From assembly GCF_024298905.1 (NCBI RefSeq), contig NZ_CP101154.1, positions 3,060,932 through 3,124,931 on the forward strand: a stretch of DNA of 64,000 nucleotides, given 5' to 3'. Made by a program: the position numbers and the translations under genes. Below the pieces are notes generated by a model. The model was not told where the DNA came from, did not search any database, and saw nothing but the letters and a program-made list of their open reading frames with translations. Positions 54,875 through 63,668 of this stretch are shown here, one piece after another. Within the stretch, counting starts at the first letter, position 1. Each line of letters starts with the position of its first letter. The DNA is from Natronomonas marina. Its GTDB lineage: Archaea; Halobacteriota; Halobacteria; Halobacteriales; Haloarculaceae.

Positions 54875-55291
54875 ATGAGCCAGGAACGGGAGCGACGGCC
54901 CGTGCTGGCCGCGCTGTTGAGCGTCCTCCAGCCGGGGCTGGGCCACGTCTACCTCCGGGAGTGGCTCCGGGCCTGCCTGTGGGCGGGCGTCTGGACGGTC
55001 TCACGGGCCGGCGTCGCCGTCTCGGCCGGCGTCGACCTCACGGACGCCGAATCGGTCGTCGTGGCATTCGGACTCTTCCCCGGCGCCAGCGGGCTCCCGC
55101 CGGAGGCGGCGCTGGCGATGGTCGCGGTCACGGCCGTTTCGACGCTCGACGCCTACTGGCTGACCGCCCGCAACAACCACCGTATTCGGAAAGAGGCGAG
55201 CCGCTGTCCGCACTGCGGGCGGGGCCTGGACCCGACGCTCTCCTTCTGTCACTGGTGTACGGAGCCGAGAGACGGCGACGGGACGGCCTAG
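54875..55291 (+). CDS. Membrane protein with C-terminal zinc ribbon
   Basis: 138 residues from the ATG at 54875. The first ~95 residues carry two or three hydrophobic helices (PVLAALLSVLQPGLGHVYLRE; AALAMVAVTAVSTLDAYWL). The opening resembles the TM2-like LSVLQPGLGHVYL type. A C-terminal zinc ribbon follows (CPHCGRGLDPTLSFCHWC). TATA-like GCTTAAGC lies about 30 bp upstream. Function unknown; such TM2 plus ribbon proteins are common in haloarchaea. Confidence 0.75.
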   Translation: MSQERERRPVLAALLSVLQPGLGHVYLREWLRACLWAGVWTVSRAGVAVSAGVDLTDAESVVVAFGLFPGASGLPPEAALAMVAVTAVSTLDAYWLTARNNHRIRKEASRCPHCGRGLDPTLSFCHWCTEPRDGDGTA

Positions 55292-55311
55292 TCGGTCGTC
55301 CTGTGCCGTAG

Positions 55312-55320
55312 CTTATTAAT
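55312..55320 (+). promoter_or_regulatory. TATA box for the gene at 55376
   Basis: CTTATTAAT at 55312-55320 predicts a transcript start near 55343. It excludes the in-frame ATG at 55319 as a start and leaves a leader of about 33 bases. Confidence 0.55.
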
Positions 55321-55375
55321 GTCGACCGACACTACCGCCGGACACACCCGCCTCGCGCGGCGTGTGGTCCCAACT

Positions 55376-55750
55376 ATGACCGCCAACGACCAAGAACTCG
55401 ACGAGGAACTCCTGAGCGCCTGCCGGACGACGGTCGGCGACGAACTGCGGAGCCTCACGTACTTCACCGCCGACGACCACCGGCTGATATACCTCCGCGA
55501 GGACCTCGAACACGACGGCAGCATCGAGACCTTCGCCGCCAACGAGCGGATGGGATTCGCCTCTCAGGGTACCTACGAGGACCCCGAACTGGGCGACTAC
55601 GAGGCGACGGTACGGGTCTTCGAGAACGGCTACCTGACCCGCGTCATCGTCGGCGACCACGGCGCCTTCATCACGACCGACGAGATGAAGATAGAGCGGT
55701 TCTCGGAGACGGCCGAATCGGTCGAGGAGATACTCGCGGAGTTCCGGTAG
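55376..55750 (+). CDS. Small haloarchaeal protein of unknown function (DUF7522-like)
   Basis: 124 residues from the ATG at 55376 (MTANDQELDEELLSACRTTV). The motif DELRSLTYFTADDHRLIYLRED runs through the middle, with ATVRVFENGYLTRVIVGDHGAFITTDEM after it. The alternating strand pattern suggests a small mixed alpha/beta domain. It matches a haloarchaeal family I remember as DUF7522 (name not verified). No catalytic residues stand out. Confidence 0.7.
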   Translation: MTANDQELDEELLSACRTTVGDELRSLTYFTADDHRLIYLREDLEHDGSIETFAANERMGFASQGTYEDPELGDYEATVRVFENGYLTRVIVGDHGAFITTDEMKIERFSETAESVEEILAEFR

Positions 55751-55823
55751 CCCGCCGCCCGCCGACGCCCCGTCGCCGGAACGACCGTCGGGAGGACACG
55801 TCTCGCCACGACGCCCTCGGACG

Positions 55824-55831
55824 TTATATTA
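55824..55831 (+). promoter_or_regulatory. TATA box for the gene at 55855
   Basis: TTATATTA at 55824-55831 is centred about 28 bp before the ATG at 55855, a leaderless arrangement. Confidence 0.6.
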
Positions 55832-55854
55832 CGCTCCGGAACGTACGCCGCCAT

Positions 55855-56403
55855 ATGTCGTCGAACCCCTCCACGTCCGTCGAGATGGCGGACACCGTCT
55901 CCGCGATCCTCTACGCCATCGCGGGCTGGCTGCTCGTCGGGTTGGGATCGCTGGGACTGGTCGGGACGGCACTTCGAATCGGCGGCAACACGGCACCGAC
56001 GAACCTGGCACTGTCGACCGTGGTGGTGCTGCTGTCGCTGACGATGATCCTCTTCGGCGTCTTCGTCAACCCCCGGTTTCGCCGCCGGCTGGACAGGGGC
56101 GGCCCCGTTACCGACTTCGGGCGGACCCGCTCCGTCAACAGCCGCCCCCTCCGCCCCGGAGAAGGACGGACGGTGGAATGTGTGATCTGCGGGACGCGGA
56201 CCGACCGCGGACTGGTCAGACGCTACCGCGAGGAGTTCCGTCTCGCCGGTCTCCCGGTGTCGACCCGCTCGGAGGGACGCAACCACTACTGTCTCGACTG
56301 TGCCACGGCCGAACCGACGAACCGCCGGCCGGTCGGGTCGGTCGGCAGTATCGAGGAGTCCGTCGTAGAGAGCGACGACCGCCTCCAGACGGAGGAGCAG
56401 TAG
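55855..56403 (+). CDS. Two-helix membrane protein with zinc-binding domain
   Basis: 182 residues. Two membrane helices (ILYAIAGWLLVGLGSLGLVG and ALSTVVVLLSLTMILFGVFV) are followed by a soluble C-terminal domain with CVICGTRTDRG and HYCLDCATAE, a four-Cys zinc site. The middle is basic (RRRYREEFRLAGLP-like). It matches no family I can name. Probably a membrane-anchored haloarchaeal protein, orientation unknown. Confidence 0.7.
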   Translation: MSSNPSTSVEMADTVSAILYAIAGWLLVGLGSLGLVGTALRIGGNTAPTNLALSTVVVLLSLTMILFGVFVNPRFRRRLDRGGPVTDFGRTRSVNSRPLRPGEGRTVECVICGTRTDRGLVRRYREEFRLAGLPVSTRSEGRNHYCLDCATAEPTNRRPVGSVGSIEESVVESDDRLQTEEQ

Positions 56404-56496
56404 CCGAACTCCGAAACCGACGCTTCGCCGACGCCCGGAAAGCCGGGGCGAACCGCCGTCCGTACCGGGCGAAAATCGTCTCGGGTCGCGGCCGCG

Positions 56497-57663
56497 CTAC
56501 TTCTCGATGATGGACTCCTCGACCTCCTCGCCGAAGTGGCGGGCGACGTCCTCGTAGTACAGCAGGATCTCGTCGCCCTCTTGGAGTTCGGTGACGGCCT
56601 TGCGGCCCTCGCCCGTGGCGACTTTGATGGTCTCGGCGTTCTGCAACAGCGTCTCGACGCGGTCGCCCCCGTCGGTTTCGGCCTCCAGGCGGAACATCGG
56701 CCGCTGTTCTATCTTCACGCGGCCGACGATGGCCTTCCTGGTGTTGCCGGCGGTGTCGACGACCTGTACCTCGTCGCCGGAACTCAGTTCCGAGAGGTAC
56801 TTCGTCTCGCCCTTCGGCGTGCGGACGTAGGCGTGGACAGCGCCGGCGTTGACCCGGAACGGTCGGCTGGCGACGTACGGCGAGTCGGCGGTCTCGGCGT
56901 GGACGAAGAACAGTCCGCGGGACATCGACCCGACGAGCATCCCCTCGTCGTGGTCCAGCATCGAGGCAGTGTCGACGCAGACGCGGTCCGCGGACCCGGT
57001 CTGCTCTATCGTGGTCACCGTCGCCCGCTGGAGGTCGAGGTGTTCGCGCTCGGTGACGTCGCGTGCCTCAACGGTCGCCCGTATCTCGTCGGGGTCGTCG
57101 GTGTCGAGCAAGACGGCGTCGGCGCCGAGTTCCAGCGTCTCGAAGGCGGTCTCGGCCTCGGCGGCCGACTGGACGCCGGCGACGATGTCGGTCTCCTCGC
57201 CGATGCGGGCGATGAGGTTCTCCAGCGGGATGATCTGCCAGTCCTCGCCGACGACGATGGTGTAGTCGGCGTCGCGGGCGGCCTCCTCGGCGAAGGTCTC
57301 GTACTCCTCGCCGAGGATGCGGACGTAGGCACCGGCCGGCCCGTCGGTGCGCCGCAGCGTCGTCAGGTCGGCCGACCCCGAAAAATCCGTCGGCAGGTCG
57401 ACGGTGCCGTCGCCCTCGCCGTCCTTGCCGACGACGACGGCGTCGGGGTCGGCGGCCTCGGGTTCCTCGGCGTCCATGACGTGGACGTCGTCGCCGGCGA
57501 AGGCGGCAATCGAGACCGCGCCGAGTTCGCGGACGCGGGCGACGTCGCTCTCGTCGACGAGGACCCAGTCGACGCCGGCCTCGAGACCCGCCGTGATGCG
57601 ACGCTTGCGCGCCTCCCAGTCACCGACCGCGTCGTCGGCCTTCAACCAGACGGAACGTGTCAT
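56497..57663 (-). CDS. aroB': 3-Dehydroquinate synthase II (AroB')
   Basis: 388 residues. In most euryarchaea, this enzyme replaces classical AroB and converts 2-amino-3,7-dideoxy-D-threo-hept-6-ulosonate to 3-dehydroquinate using NAD. Family signatures are TRSVWLKADDAVGDWEARKR, DWQIIPLENLIA, DTASMLDHDEGMLVGSMSRGLFFVHAET and YVASRPFRVNAGAVHAYV. The C-terminal EVQVVDTAGNTRKAIVGRVKIEQRP is also conserved. Start at the ATG at 57663. Divergent from the transglutaminase operon. Confidence 0.93.
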   Translation of the reverse strand: MTRSVWLKADDAVGDWEARKRRITAGLEAGVDWVLVDESDVARVRELGAVSIAAFAGDDVHVMDAEEPEAADPDAVVVGKDGEGDGTVDLPTDFSGSADLTTLRRTDGPAGAYVRILGEEYETFAEEAARDADYTIVVGEDWQIIPLENLIARIGEETDIVAGVQSAAEAETAFETLELGADAVLLDTDDPDEIRATVEARDVTEREHLDLQRATVTTIEQTGSADRVCVDTASMLDHDEGMLVGSMSRGLFFVHAETADSPYVASRPFRVNAGAVHAYVRTPKGETKYLSELSSGDEVQVVDTAGNTRKAIVGRVKIEQRPMFRLEAETDGGDRVETLLQNAETIKVATGEGRKAVTELQEGDEILLYYEDVARHFGEEVEESIIEK

Positions 57664-57778
57664 GCTCGTCGGGTCGGGTGGGGGCGTATTTAAGGTAGCG
57701 GAAGCCAACCCCCGGACAGTACACTCATGTGTCGTCACTCGTAATGGGACCAAGGATGGAGGCAAGGCAGGTCCTCCG

Positions 57779-60511
57779 ATGATGCGAACGCTGCTCGCGG
57801 CGTGCTGTCTCGTCGGGCTAGTGCTGGGCGGAGCGCTGGCGCCCGCGGTCGGCATCGGGACGCCGGTCCCCGACCTCGGGGTCGAGGACGGCGGCGAGGC
57901 CGGGGGCGGCACCTCCTTCGGTGACGCCGACGAGGGTATCGGCAGCGACGACGTCTTCGGCAACGGCTCCGACGACCTCGGCGTCGAGAGCTACGGCGGC
58001 GTCACGGCCGGCGGCTACCCGGACCGGGCGACCGTCGGCGGACGGCTCGAGCTGTCCGACCACGAGGCGTTCCGCGTCGAGAGCCCCGAACCGCGGCGGT
58101 GGCGACTCGGTGCCTACGCGAGATACACCGGCGACGGCTGGGAGCGCAACGCCACCCGGCCGGAACCGCTCACCTCGCCGCTTCCGACGGTGCTGAACGA
58201 CCGCACCCGGCCGCAGTACGAGGTTCGCGTCACCGCACTCCGGCCCTTCGAGGGGCTGATTTCGCCCTGGAGACCGGCCTTCGCGGCCGCGGGCGACAAC
58301 CGCGTGCTCGTCGACCGCGAGCGAGCGCTGACCGTCGAGAACCGCATCGAGACCGGCGACGAGTACACGACGTTCACCTACGGGCGCATCTCGCGGGAGA
58401 CGGCTGCCGTGGCCAGCGACGGCGACTACCCGAACGACATCGAGGCCCGGTACACCCAGTTGCCGGCCGACACCCCCGAGCGCCTCGGCAACCGGACCGC
58501 CGAGATAACCGAAGACGCCGAGACGCCGTTCGAGGCGGCCGTCGAAGTCGAAGACTGGCTGGAGGACAACAAGGAGTACTCGCTGAACGCGACCCACGAC
58601 CGCGGGGACGACATCGCCACCCAGTTCGTCTTCGAGATGGAGGCCGGCTACTGCCAGTACTTCGCAACGACGATGGTCGCCATGCTGCGGACCCAGGGGA
58701 TACCCGCCCGCTACGTCACCGGCTACGGACCCGGCGAGCCGGTCGGCGACGACGAGTACCTCGTCCGCGGCGAGGACGCCCACGCCTGGGTCGAGGTGTA
58801 CGTCGCCGACGTCGGTTGGGTGACCTTCGACCCGACGCCGGCCGAGGAACGGGCGGAGGCAGGTCGGGACGCACGGTCGCTGGACGACCTCGGCGAGGAC
58901 TGGACCCCCGACGACGGGGACAACGACACTCTCGACATCCCGACGGCGACCGACGACGGCCCACGGCCGACGACGGTCACGCTGACGGCCGACCCGGTTC
59001 CCGGCCGGCGCGCCTCGGCGGTCGTGACCCAGGACGACCGACCGGTCAGGAGCACGCCCGTCACGTTCAACGGCCGCGACGTCGGCCGGACGAACCGTGC
59101 CGGCGCCGTCGCCGGCGCCGTGCCGTACACCGACTCGCTGATCGTCGACGTTCGCCTCGAGAGCCAGCCGGCTCGCTTCGGCGCCGACGGCGCCCCCGGC
59201 CGGCAGATAACCCGACGAACGGGGTCGGCAACCGGCAACGCGCAGGTGGCCTTCGACCTCCCGACCGAGATCACCGTCGAGGTGCTCGGCGATCCGGAAC
59301 CGGGCGGGCGCATCGAGATCGTCGCCGCGCTTTCGGAGGCGCCGGTCGAGAACGCGACGGTCGCCGTCGACGGCCGGCGGGTCGGGAGGACCGACGAGCA
59401 GGGTGCGGCGACGCTCTCGCTGCCCGACGGCGAGACCGCCGAGATAACCGTCGAGCGCGGCGACGCCGCCGGGAACCGGACGCTCTCGCTCGTCTCGGCG
59501 AACGACTCGGAGGCGGTCGCAGCCGAAGCGAGCGGCGATCTGAACGTCTCGGTGACGCCGCAGTTCCCGGTCGCGCTGCCGGCGACCCCGGCGACGGTCG
59601 ACGTCACCTACCGGGGCGAGCCGGTGTCGAACGCGACCGTCGTCGTCGACGGCGAGGCGGTTGGCGCGACCGACCCCGAGGGTGCCCTCGGCGTTCGGCT
59701 CCCGCTCGCCGAGCCGGTGACGGTCACCGCGACCGTGCCGATCAACGGCTCGGCGGGCGGCAGCGGCGGCGACGGCGGCCCGTTCGGTGACCGCGGCGCC
59801 GGCATCGAGGCGTCGACGCTGACCGGGACCGCGACCGTCGACGGCGTCCGGCGGAACACGGGCGGCGCCGTCGCCGTCCTCGTTTTCGCGGCGGTGGCCC
59901 TCGGCGGCGTCGCCCGCCGACGGGAACTGACCGTCCACGGGTCCGCCCGAAGCGCCCGCCGCGGGGCGGCCGGGACGCTCCGGCGCGCCGTCGGAAGTCT
60001 CGTCGGCCTGGCCGACGCCGTCGACGCCGGGGTCGCCGGCCTCCTCAAGCGGGGGCGTCGCGTCGCCGGACTGCTCGGCGACGGTCCGGAGGGAATCGCG
60101 GTCCTCCTGGGGGAGACCGCTGACGCCCTCCTCGGGATCGCTCTCGCCGCCGGGGGGCTGATTCGGCGGTTCGGTCCGCGCGCCCTGCTCGCGGCCGTCC
60201 GGAGCGAGGAGCCGCCGTCCCGGACGGCCGACGCCGACCCGGCGACGACGGTTCGTGAGGCGTGGACGGAACTGCGGGACCACGTCACGGTTCCGTCCTG
60301 GCGGACGTCGACCCCCGGCGAGATAGCGCGGTGGGCAATCTCCCGCGACGGCCTCCCGGAGGAGGCGGTGGCGACGCTGCGGGACGCCTTCCGCGAGGTC
60401 GAGTACGGCGCCGGCAACGCCGAGGAACGCGCAACCGAGGTGCGGGAGGCACTCGAGGAGATACGGACCGAGACGACGGGTGGCGACGAGCCGGAGGTGG
60501 CGGATGACTGA
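57779..60511 (+). CDS. Exported transglutaminase-like protein (TgpA-type) with DUF4129-like tail
   Basis: 910 residues. A signal-like N-terminus (LLAACCLVGLVLGGALAPAVG) precedes an extracellular part. The transglutaminase core has Cys in MEAGYCQYFATTMVAML, His in DAHAWVEVY and Asp in VTFDPTP, a complete triad. Two or three Ig-like blocks follow (VTLTADPVPG; ITVEVLGDPEPGGRIEIV). One membrane helix lies near AVLVFAAVALGGVARRREL. The cytoplasmic tail holds a DUF4129-like region (EAWTELRDHVTVPSWRTSTPGEIAR). Usual TgpA proteins have six N-terminal helices, absent here. Stop overlaps the next start by 8 bases. Confidence 0.85.
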   Translation: MMRTLLAACCLVGLVLGGALAPAVGIGTPVPDLGVEDGGEAGGGTSFGDADEGIGSDDVFGNGSDDLGVESYGGVTAGGYPDRATVGGRLELSDHEAFRVESPEPRRWRLGAYARYTGDGWERNATRPEPLTSPLPTVLNDRTRPQYEVRVTALRPFEGLISPWRPAFAAAGDNRVLVDRERALTVENRIETGDEYTTFTYGRISRETAAVASDGDYPNDIEARYTQLPADTPERLGNRTAEITEDAETPFEAAVEVEDWLEDNKEYSLNATHDRGDDIATQFVFEMEAGYCQYFATTMVAMLRTQGIPARYVTGYGPGEPVGDDEYLVRGEDAHAWVEVYVADVGWVTFDPTPAEERAEAGRDARSLDDLGEDWTPDDGDNDTLDIPTATDDGPRPTTVTLTADPVPGRRASAVVTQDDRPVRSTPVTFNGRDVGRTNRAGAVAGAVPYTDSLIVDVRLESQPARFGADGAPGRQITRRTGSATGNAQVAFDLPTEITVEVLGDPEPGGRIEIVAALSEAPVENATVAVDGRRVGRTDEQGAATLSLPDGETAEITVERGDAAGNRTLSLVSANDSEAVAAEASGDLNVSVTPQFPVALPATPATVDVTYRGEPVSNATVVVDGEAVGATDPEGALGVRLPLAEPVTVTATVPINGSAGGSGGDGGPFGDRGAGIEASTLTGTATVDGVRRNTGGAVAVLVFAAVALGGVARRRELTVHGSARSARRGAAGTLRRAVGSLVGLADAVDAGVAGLLKRGRRVAGLLGDGPEGIAVLLGETADALLGIALAAGGLIRRFGPRALLAAVRSEEPPSRTADADPATTVREAWTELRDHVTVPSWRTSTPGEIARWAISRDGLPEEAVATLRDAFREVEYGAGNAEERATEVREALEEIRTETTGGDEPEVADD

Positions 60512-61133
60512 CCGCCTGCTCCGGGTTGCGGTCGCCGCGGTCGGCGTCGCCGCCGTCACCGGCTCGGCGGCGCTGTTCTTCGAGCCGGGGGCGGCCGGGG
60601 CCGTCCTCCCGGTGGCGGCGATAGCCGAGACGACGACGCTGTCGGCCGCGGGCGCCCGTGCGCTCGCGTTCGGCGCCGTCGGCGCCGGCTGTCTGCTGTG
60701 GGTCGCCTCGGCCTCCCGGCGTACCGGCGACGACGCCCCGTCGGAGCCGGCCTTCCCGCCACTCGCCGCCGAGGACGCCGGGACGACCGCGGTGGCGGTC
60801 GGGGACGGGTTCGACCGCAACGTCGGGGAGACGCTGGCGGCCGTCGCCGAGGGCGACGACCGGGACGCGGTCCGATCCGACCTGCGGTCGCTCGCGGTCG
60901 CGGTCGTCGCCCACGTCGAGGGCTGTTCGCGGCGGACGGCCAGGCAGCGAGTCACCGACGGCGAGTGGACCGACGACCCGGTAGCCGCGGCCTACCTCGC
61001 CCGCGATCCGGGGCTGCCGCTTCGCCGTCGGCTCCTGGCACGACTCCGGCCGCGGGCGTCGAAACGCCGCCGCATCGAGCGAACGGTCGCGGCCGTCGAG
61101 TCGCTTCTGGACGGCGAGGGGCGCTCCGGATGA
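60504..61133 (+). CDS. Membrane protein of the TgpA-DUF58 operon (DUF7269-like)
   Basis: 209 residues from the ATG at 60504. Two N-terminal hydrophobic helices (VAVAAVGVAAVTGSAALFF and ALAFGAVGAGCLLWVAS) and a soluble, Arg-rich C-terminal half (LAVAVVAHVEGCSRRTARQRV; RRRLLARLRPRASKRRR). The Arg-rich part may contact acidic partners. It overlaps the genes before and after (8 and 4 bases), so it is clearly part of the operon. Family name is from memory. Confidence 0.7.
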   Translation: MTDRLLRVAVAAVGVAAVTGSAALFFEPGAAGAVLPVAAIAETTTLSAAGARALAFGAVGAGCLLWVASASRRTGDDAPSEPAFPPLAAEDAGTTAVAVGDGFDRNVGETLAAVAEGDDRDAVRSDLRSLAVAVVAHVEGCSRRTARQRVTDGEWTDDPVAAAYLARDPGLPLRRRLLARLRPRASKRRRIERTVAAVESLLDGEGRSG

Positions 61134-62455
61134 GCGCCGACGCCGACGACCGGTTCGACGCCGCCGCGTTCGCGGCCGTGACGCTCCTGACGACGGGGGC
61201 GGTGCTCGGCAACGGCGTCCTGTTCGTCGCCGCGACCGTCCCGGCCGTCTACCTGGTCGCGGAGGCGCTCTCGACGCCGCCGTCGCCGTCGTCGGTGGCC
61301 GTCGAGCGGTCGCTGGCCGACGCCGCCGTCGCGCCGGGCCAGCGAACGACGGTCACCCTCGCGGTCACCAACGGGGGCGACCGGCCGATTCCGGACCTCC
61401 GCGTCGTCGACCGCCCGCCGGAGGCCGTGTCGGTCGTCGAGGGAGCGCGGCGCGGCTGCGTGTCGGTCCGGCCCGGCGAGACGGAGTCGGTCACCTACGA
61501 GGTGGTCGCGGGCCACGGCGAACACGAGTTCGACGACCCACTCGTCCGGCTCCGCTCGCTGTCGGCGGTCGGCCGGCGGACCGCCGTTCGGCCGGTGGCC
61601 GGCGACGCGACGCTGTCCTGCCGGCGGACGGCCGACCCGCCGTCCGTCCGGTCGGCCTCGCGCCGGCAGGTCGGCACGCGGCCGGCCGACAGCCCCGGCA
61701 GCGGCCTGGAGTTTCACTCCCTCCGGGAGTACCGCCACGGCGACGACGTCAGCCGGGTCGACTGGCGGCGCTTCGCCAAGACGGGCGACCTCTCGACGGT
61801 CAACTTCCGGGAGCCGCACGCCACCGGGACGGTCGTCGTCGCGGACGCCCGGCGGCCGGGGCGGGTCGGCCGCGCCCCCGACCACCCGACGGCCGCGACG
61901 CTGTCGGTCGACGCGGCCGAACGGCTGTTCGTCCGGCTGGCCGACGCCGGTAACCGGGTCGGACTGTCGGCGCTCGGCGTCTCGGCCGCCGCCGTCGACG
62001 CGCCGGTCGACGGCGACCGTGCCGACCGGCCGTGGGTCCCGGTCGGGAGCGGCGAGACGACCCGGACGCGGGCGACCGCGGTGCTGGAGACGGCCGCCGA
62101 GGCCGCCGCCGACCGACCCGACTCCCCGTTCCCGCGGGGTACCGACGGCGTCCAGCAGCGCGTCGATCCGGCACGTCCCGCCGCGCTCCGGGAGCGACTC
62201 CCCGGGTCGACCGCCGTCGTCCTGGCGACGCCGATGCTGGACGACGAACCCGTCTCGTTCGTCGAGGCGCTGTCGGCGGCCGGCCACCCGACGTTCGTCG
62301 TCAGCCCCGACGTGACCGGTGGCGAACGACTCGGTGGACGGGTCGTCGCCACGGAGCGACGGCTCCGCATCGAGCGGCTCCGGGCGGGCGGGACGACCGT
62401 CGTCGACTGGGACGTCGCCGACCCGCTGTCGGTCGCTATGGAGGGATCGGCGTGA
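61130..62455 (+). CDS. DUF58 (von Willebrand A-related) membrane-associated protein
   Basis: 441 residues. Two N-terminal helices (VTLLTTGAVLGNGVLFVAAT and further), then a beta-sandwich region, then the DUF58 signature HSLREYRHGDDVSRVDWRRFAKTGDLSTVNF followed by a vWA-like Rossmann domain (VVVADARRPG). DUF58 proteins work with MoxR ATPases and transglutaminases in remodelling surface proteins or protein complexes. Start overlaps the previous stop by 4 bases (ATGA). Confidence 0.85.
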   Translation: MSADADDRFDAAAFAAVTLLTTGAVLGNGVLFVAATVPAVYLVAEALSTPPSPSSVAVERSLADAAVAPGQRTTVTLAVTNGGDRPIPDLRVVDRPPEAVSVVEGARRGCVSVRPGETESVTYEVVAGHGEHEFDDPLVRLRSLSAVGRRTAVRPVAGDATLSCRRTADPPSVRSASRRQVGTRPADSPGSGLEFHSLREYRHGDDVSRVDWRRFAKTGDLSTVNFREPHATGTVVVADARRPGRVGRAPDHPTAATLSVDAAERLFVRLADAGNRVGLSALGVSAAAVDAPVDGDRADRPWVPVGSGETTRTRATAVLETAAEAAADRPDSPFPRGTDGVQQRVDPARPAALRERLPGSTAVVLATPMLDDEPVSFVEALSAAGHPTFVVSPDVTGGERLGGRVVATERRLRIERLRAGGTTVVDWDVADPLSVAMEGSA

Positions 62456-63585
62456 GCGTCGCCCGCCCGGACGCGACCGCCGCCGATCGACCGACCCGGA
62501 CGGCCGCCGTCGGCAGCGTCGCCGTCGCGCTCGTTGCGACGGGCGCCCTCGGGGTGGCGACGGGGGCTCCCGGACCGACCGCGGTCGGCCTGGCCGCCGG
62601 ACTCGCACTCGCGGGGGCGGCGAGGGCCGAGAGCGGCCGTCGGCGCCCCCTCCTGTCGGGGCTGCTCGCGGCCGTTGGCGGCCTGCTCGGGGTCGCCGGC
62701 ATCGCCTTGGTCACGCTCGCCCGGGTGCCGTGGCCGCCGGTCCCGCCGGTGCCCTTCCTGCCCGCCGCTCCGTTCGCGTTCCTCCTGGCCGGCGCGCTGG
62801 TGGGGTTCGGCGCCGGCGCAGCGGTCTGGCACCTCCCACCGGAGCGGGCCGGTCGCGCCGGACTCCGGGCGGTCGCGGTCGCGGCCGTCCCGCTGGGCGT
62901 CGCGGTCGCGGCTGCCGGCGGGGTTCCGGCGGCGGTCCTCGTCGGCGCCGTCGCCGCCGGGGTCGCGGTCCTGCGGCCGTCGCTCCCGGACGCCGCCGCG
63001 GTCGTGACCGGCCTCGTGCTCGTCGGGGGCCTGCTCGCAGTCCACGGACGACTCGCGGCCGTCGCCGTCGACGCCGCCGCGACCGAGGCCAGACGACGGT
63101 TCCTCGTCGATCTGCTGGCGGCCACGGGATCGCTCGGTGCCGCCGCGACCGTCCTCGTCGCGGCGCTCGCGCTGGCGGCGCTGTTCTCGCTTTCGGTCCG
63201 ACTGGCGGGCGAGCCGGGACCCCTCGGCGACGGCGCGGGACCGACCCTCGCCAGCGCCGGGACGTTCCTCGGGGCCGTGGCGGCCGGTGTCGCGGAGGCG
63301 CAGTTCGTCGTCGTCTTCTGTGGCGTCGCCGCCAGCCTGCTCGCCTGGGACCTCGGGGAGTTCGCGGCGACGCTCGGTCGGGAGGTCGGCCGGCAGGGGC
63401 CGACCCGCCGGGCGGAACTCGTCCACGCGGCCGGCGGAGTCGCACTCGGGGCGGTCGGCGTGGGGGCGGCGGTCGCGGTCGCGGCGCTGGCCGGCGTTCT
63501 CTCGGCAGTCTCGGCGCCGGCGACGGTCGTCGCGGCCGCGGCCGCCGCCGTCGGGACGCTGCTCCTCGTCGTGGCCGCCCGGTAG
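62452..63585 (+). CDS. Polytopic membrane protein of the operon (DUF7519-like)
   Basis: 377 residues from a GTG at 62452 that overlaps the DUF58 stop (GTGA). Ten or so hydrophobic helices, dominated by Ala, Val, Gly and Leu, with short basic loops (ESGRRRPLLS; HLPPERAGRAGLR). No catalytic motif. The last ones form a C-terminal cluster rich in Ala/Val. Possibly the membrane platform for the DUF58-transglutaminase machinery. Family name from memory. Confidence 0.75.
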   Translation: MSVARPDATAADRPTRTAAVGSVAVALVATGALGVATGAPGPTAVGLAAGLALAGAARAESGRRRPLLSGLLAAVGGLLGVAGIALVTLARVPWPPVPPVPFLPAAPFAFLLAGALVGFGAGAAVWHLPPERAGRAGLRAVAVAAVPLGVAVAAAGGVPAAVLVGAVAAGVAVLRPSLPDAAAVVTGLVLVGGLLAVHGRLAAVAVDAAATEARRRFLVDLLAATGSLGAAATVLVAALALAALFSLSVRLAGEPGPLGDGAGPTLASAGTFLGAVAAGVAEAQFVVVFCGVAASLLAWDLGEFAATLGREVGRQGPTRRAELVHAAGGVALGAVGVGAAVAVAALAGVLSAVSAPATVVAAAAAAVGTLLLVVAAR

Positions 63586-63589
63586 TCAT

Positions 63590-63668
63590 ACGGATCGTTG
63601 TAGTCTTTTACCGGTGATCGCCGACTCCGCACGGGCGATCATCGGTAAATCGTTACAACAATCCGTAT
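63590..63668. terminator. Long imperfect inverted repeat between convergent genes
   Basis: Left arm ATACGGATCGTTGTAG, then TTTACCGGTGATCGCC; the right arm complements it as ATACGGATTGTTGTAA and TTTACCGATGATCGCC. The arms are about 35 bases with some mismatches, separated by 11 bases. It lies exactly between the stop at 63585 and the convergent MoxR stop at 63668, so it probably ends both transcripts. Confidence 0.65.

Noticed and set aside
57818..60955. A 1,045-codon minus-strand frame over the transglutaminase gene
   Set aside because: Antisense to a gene with an intact catalytic triad and operon overlaps; composition is Arg/Gly-rich and uninformative.
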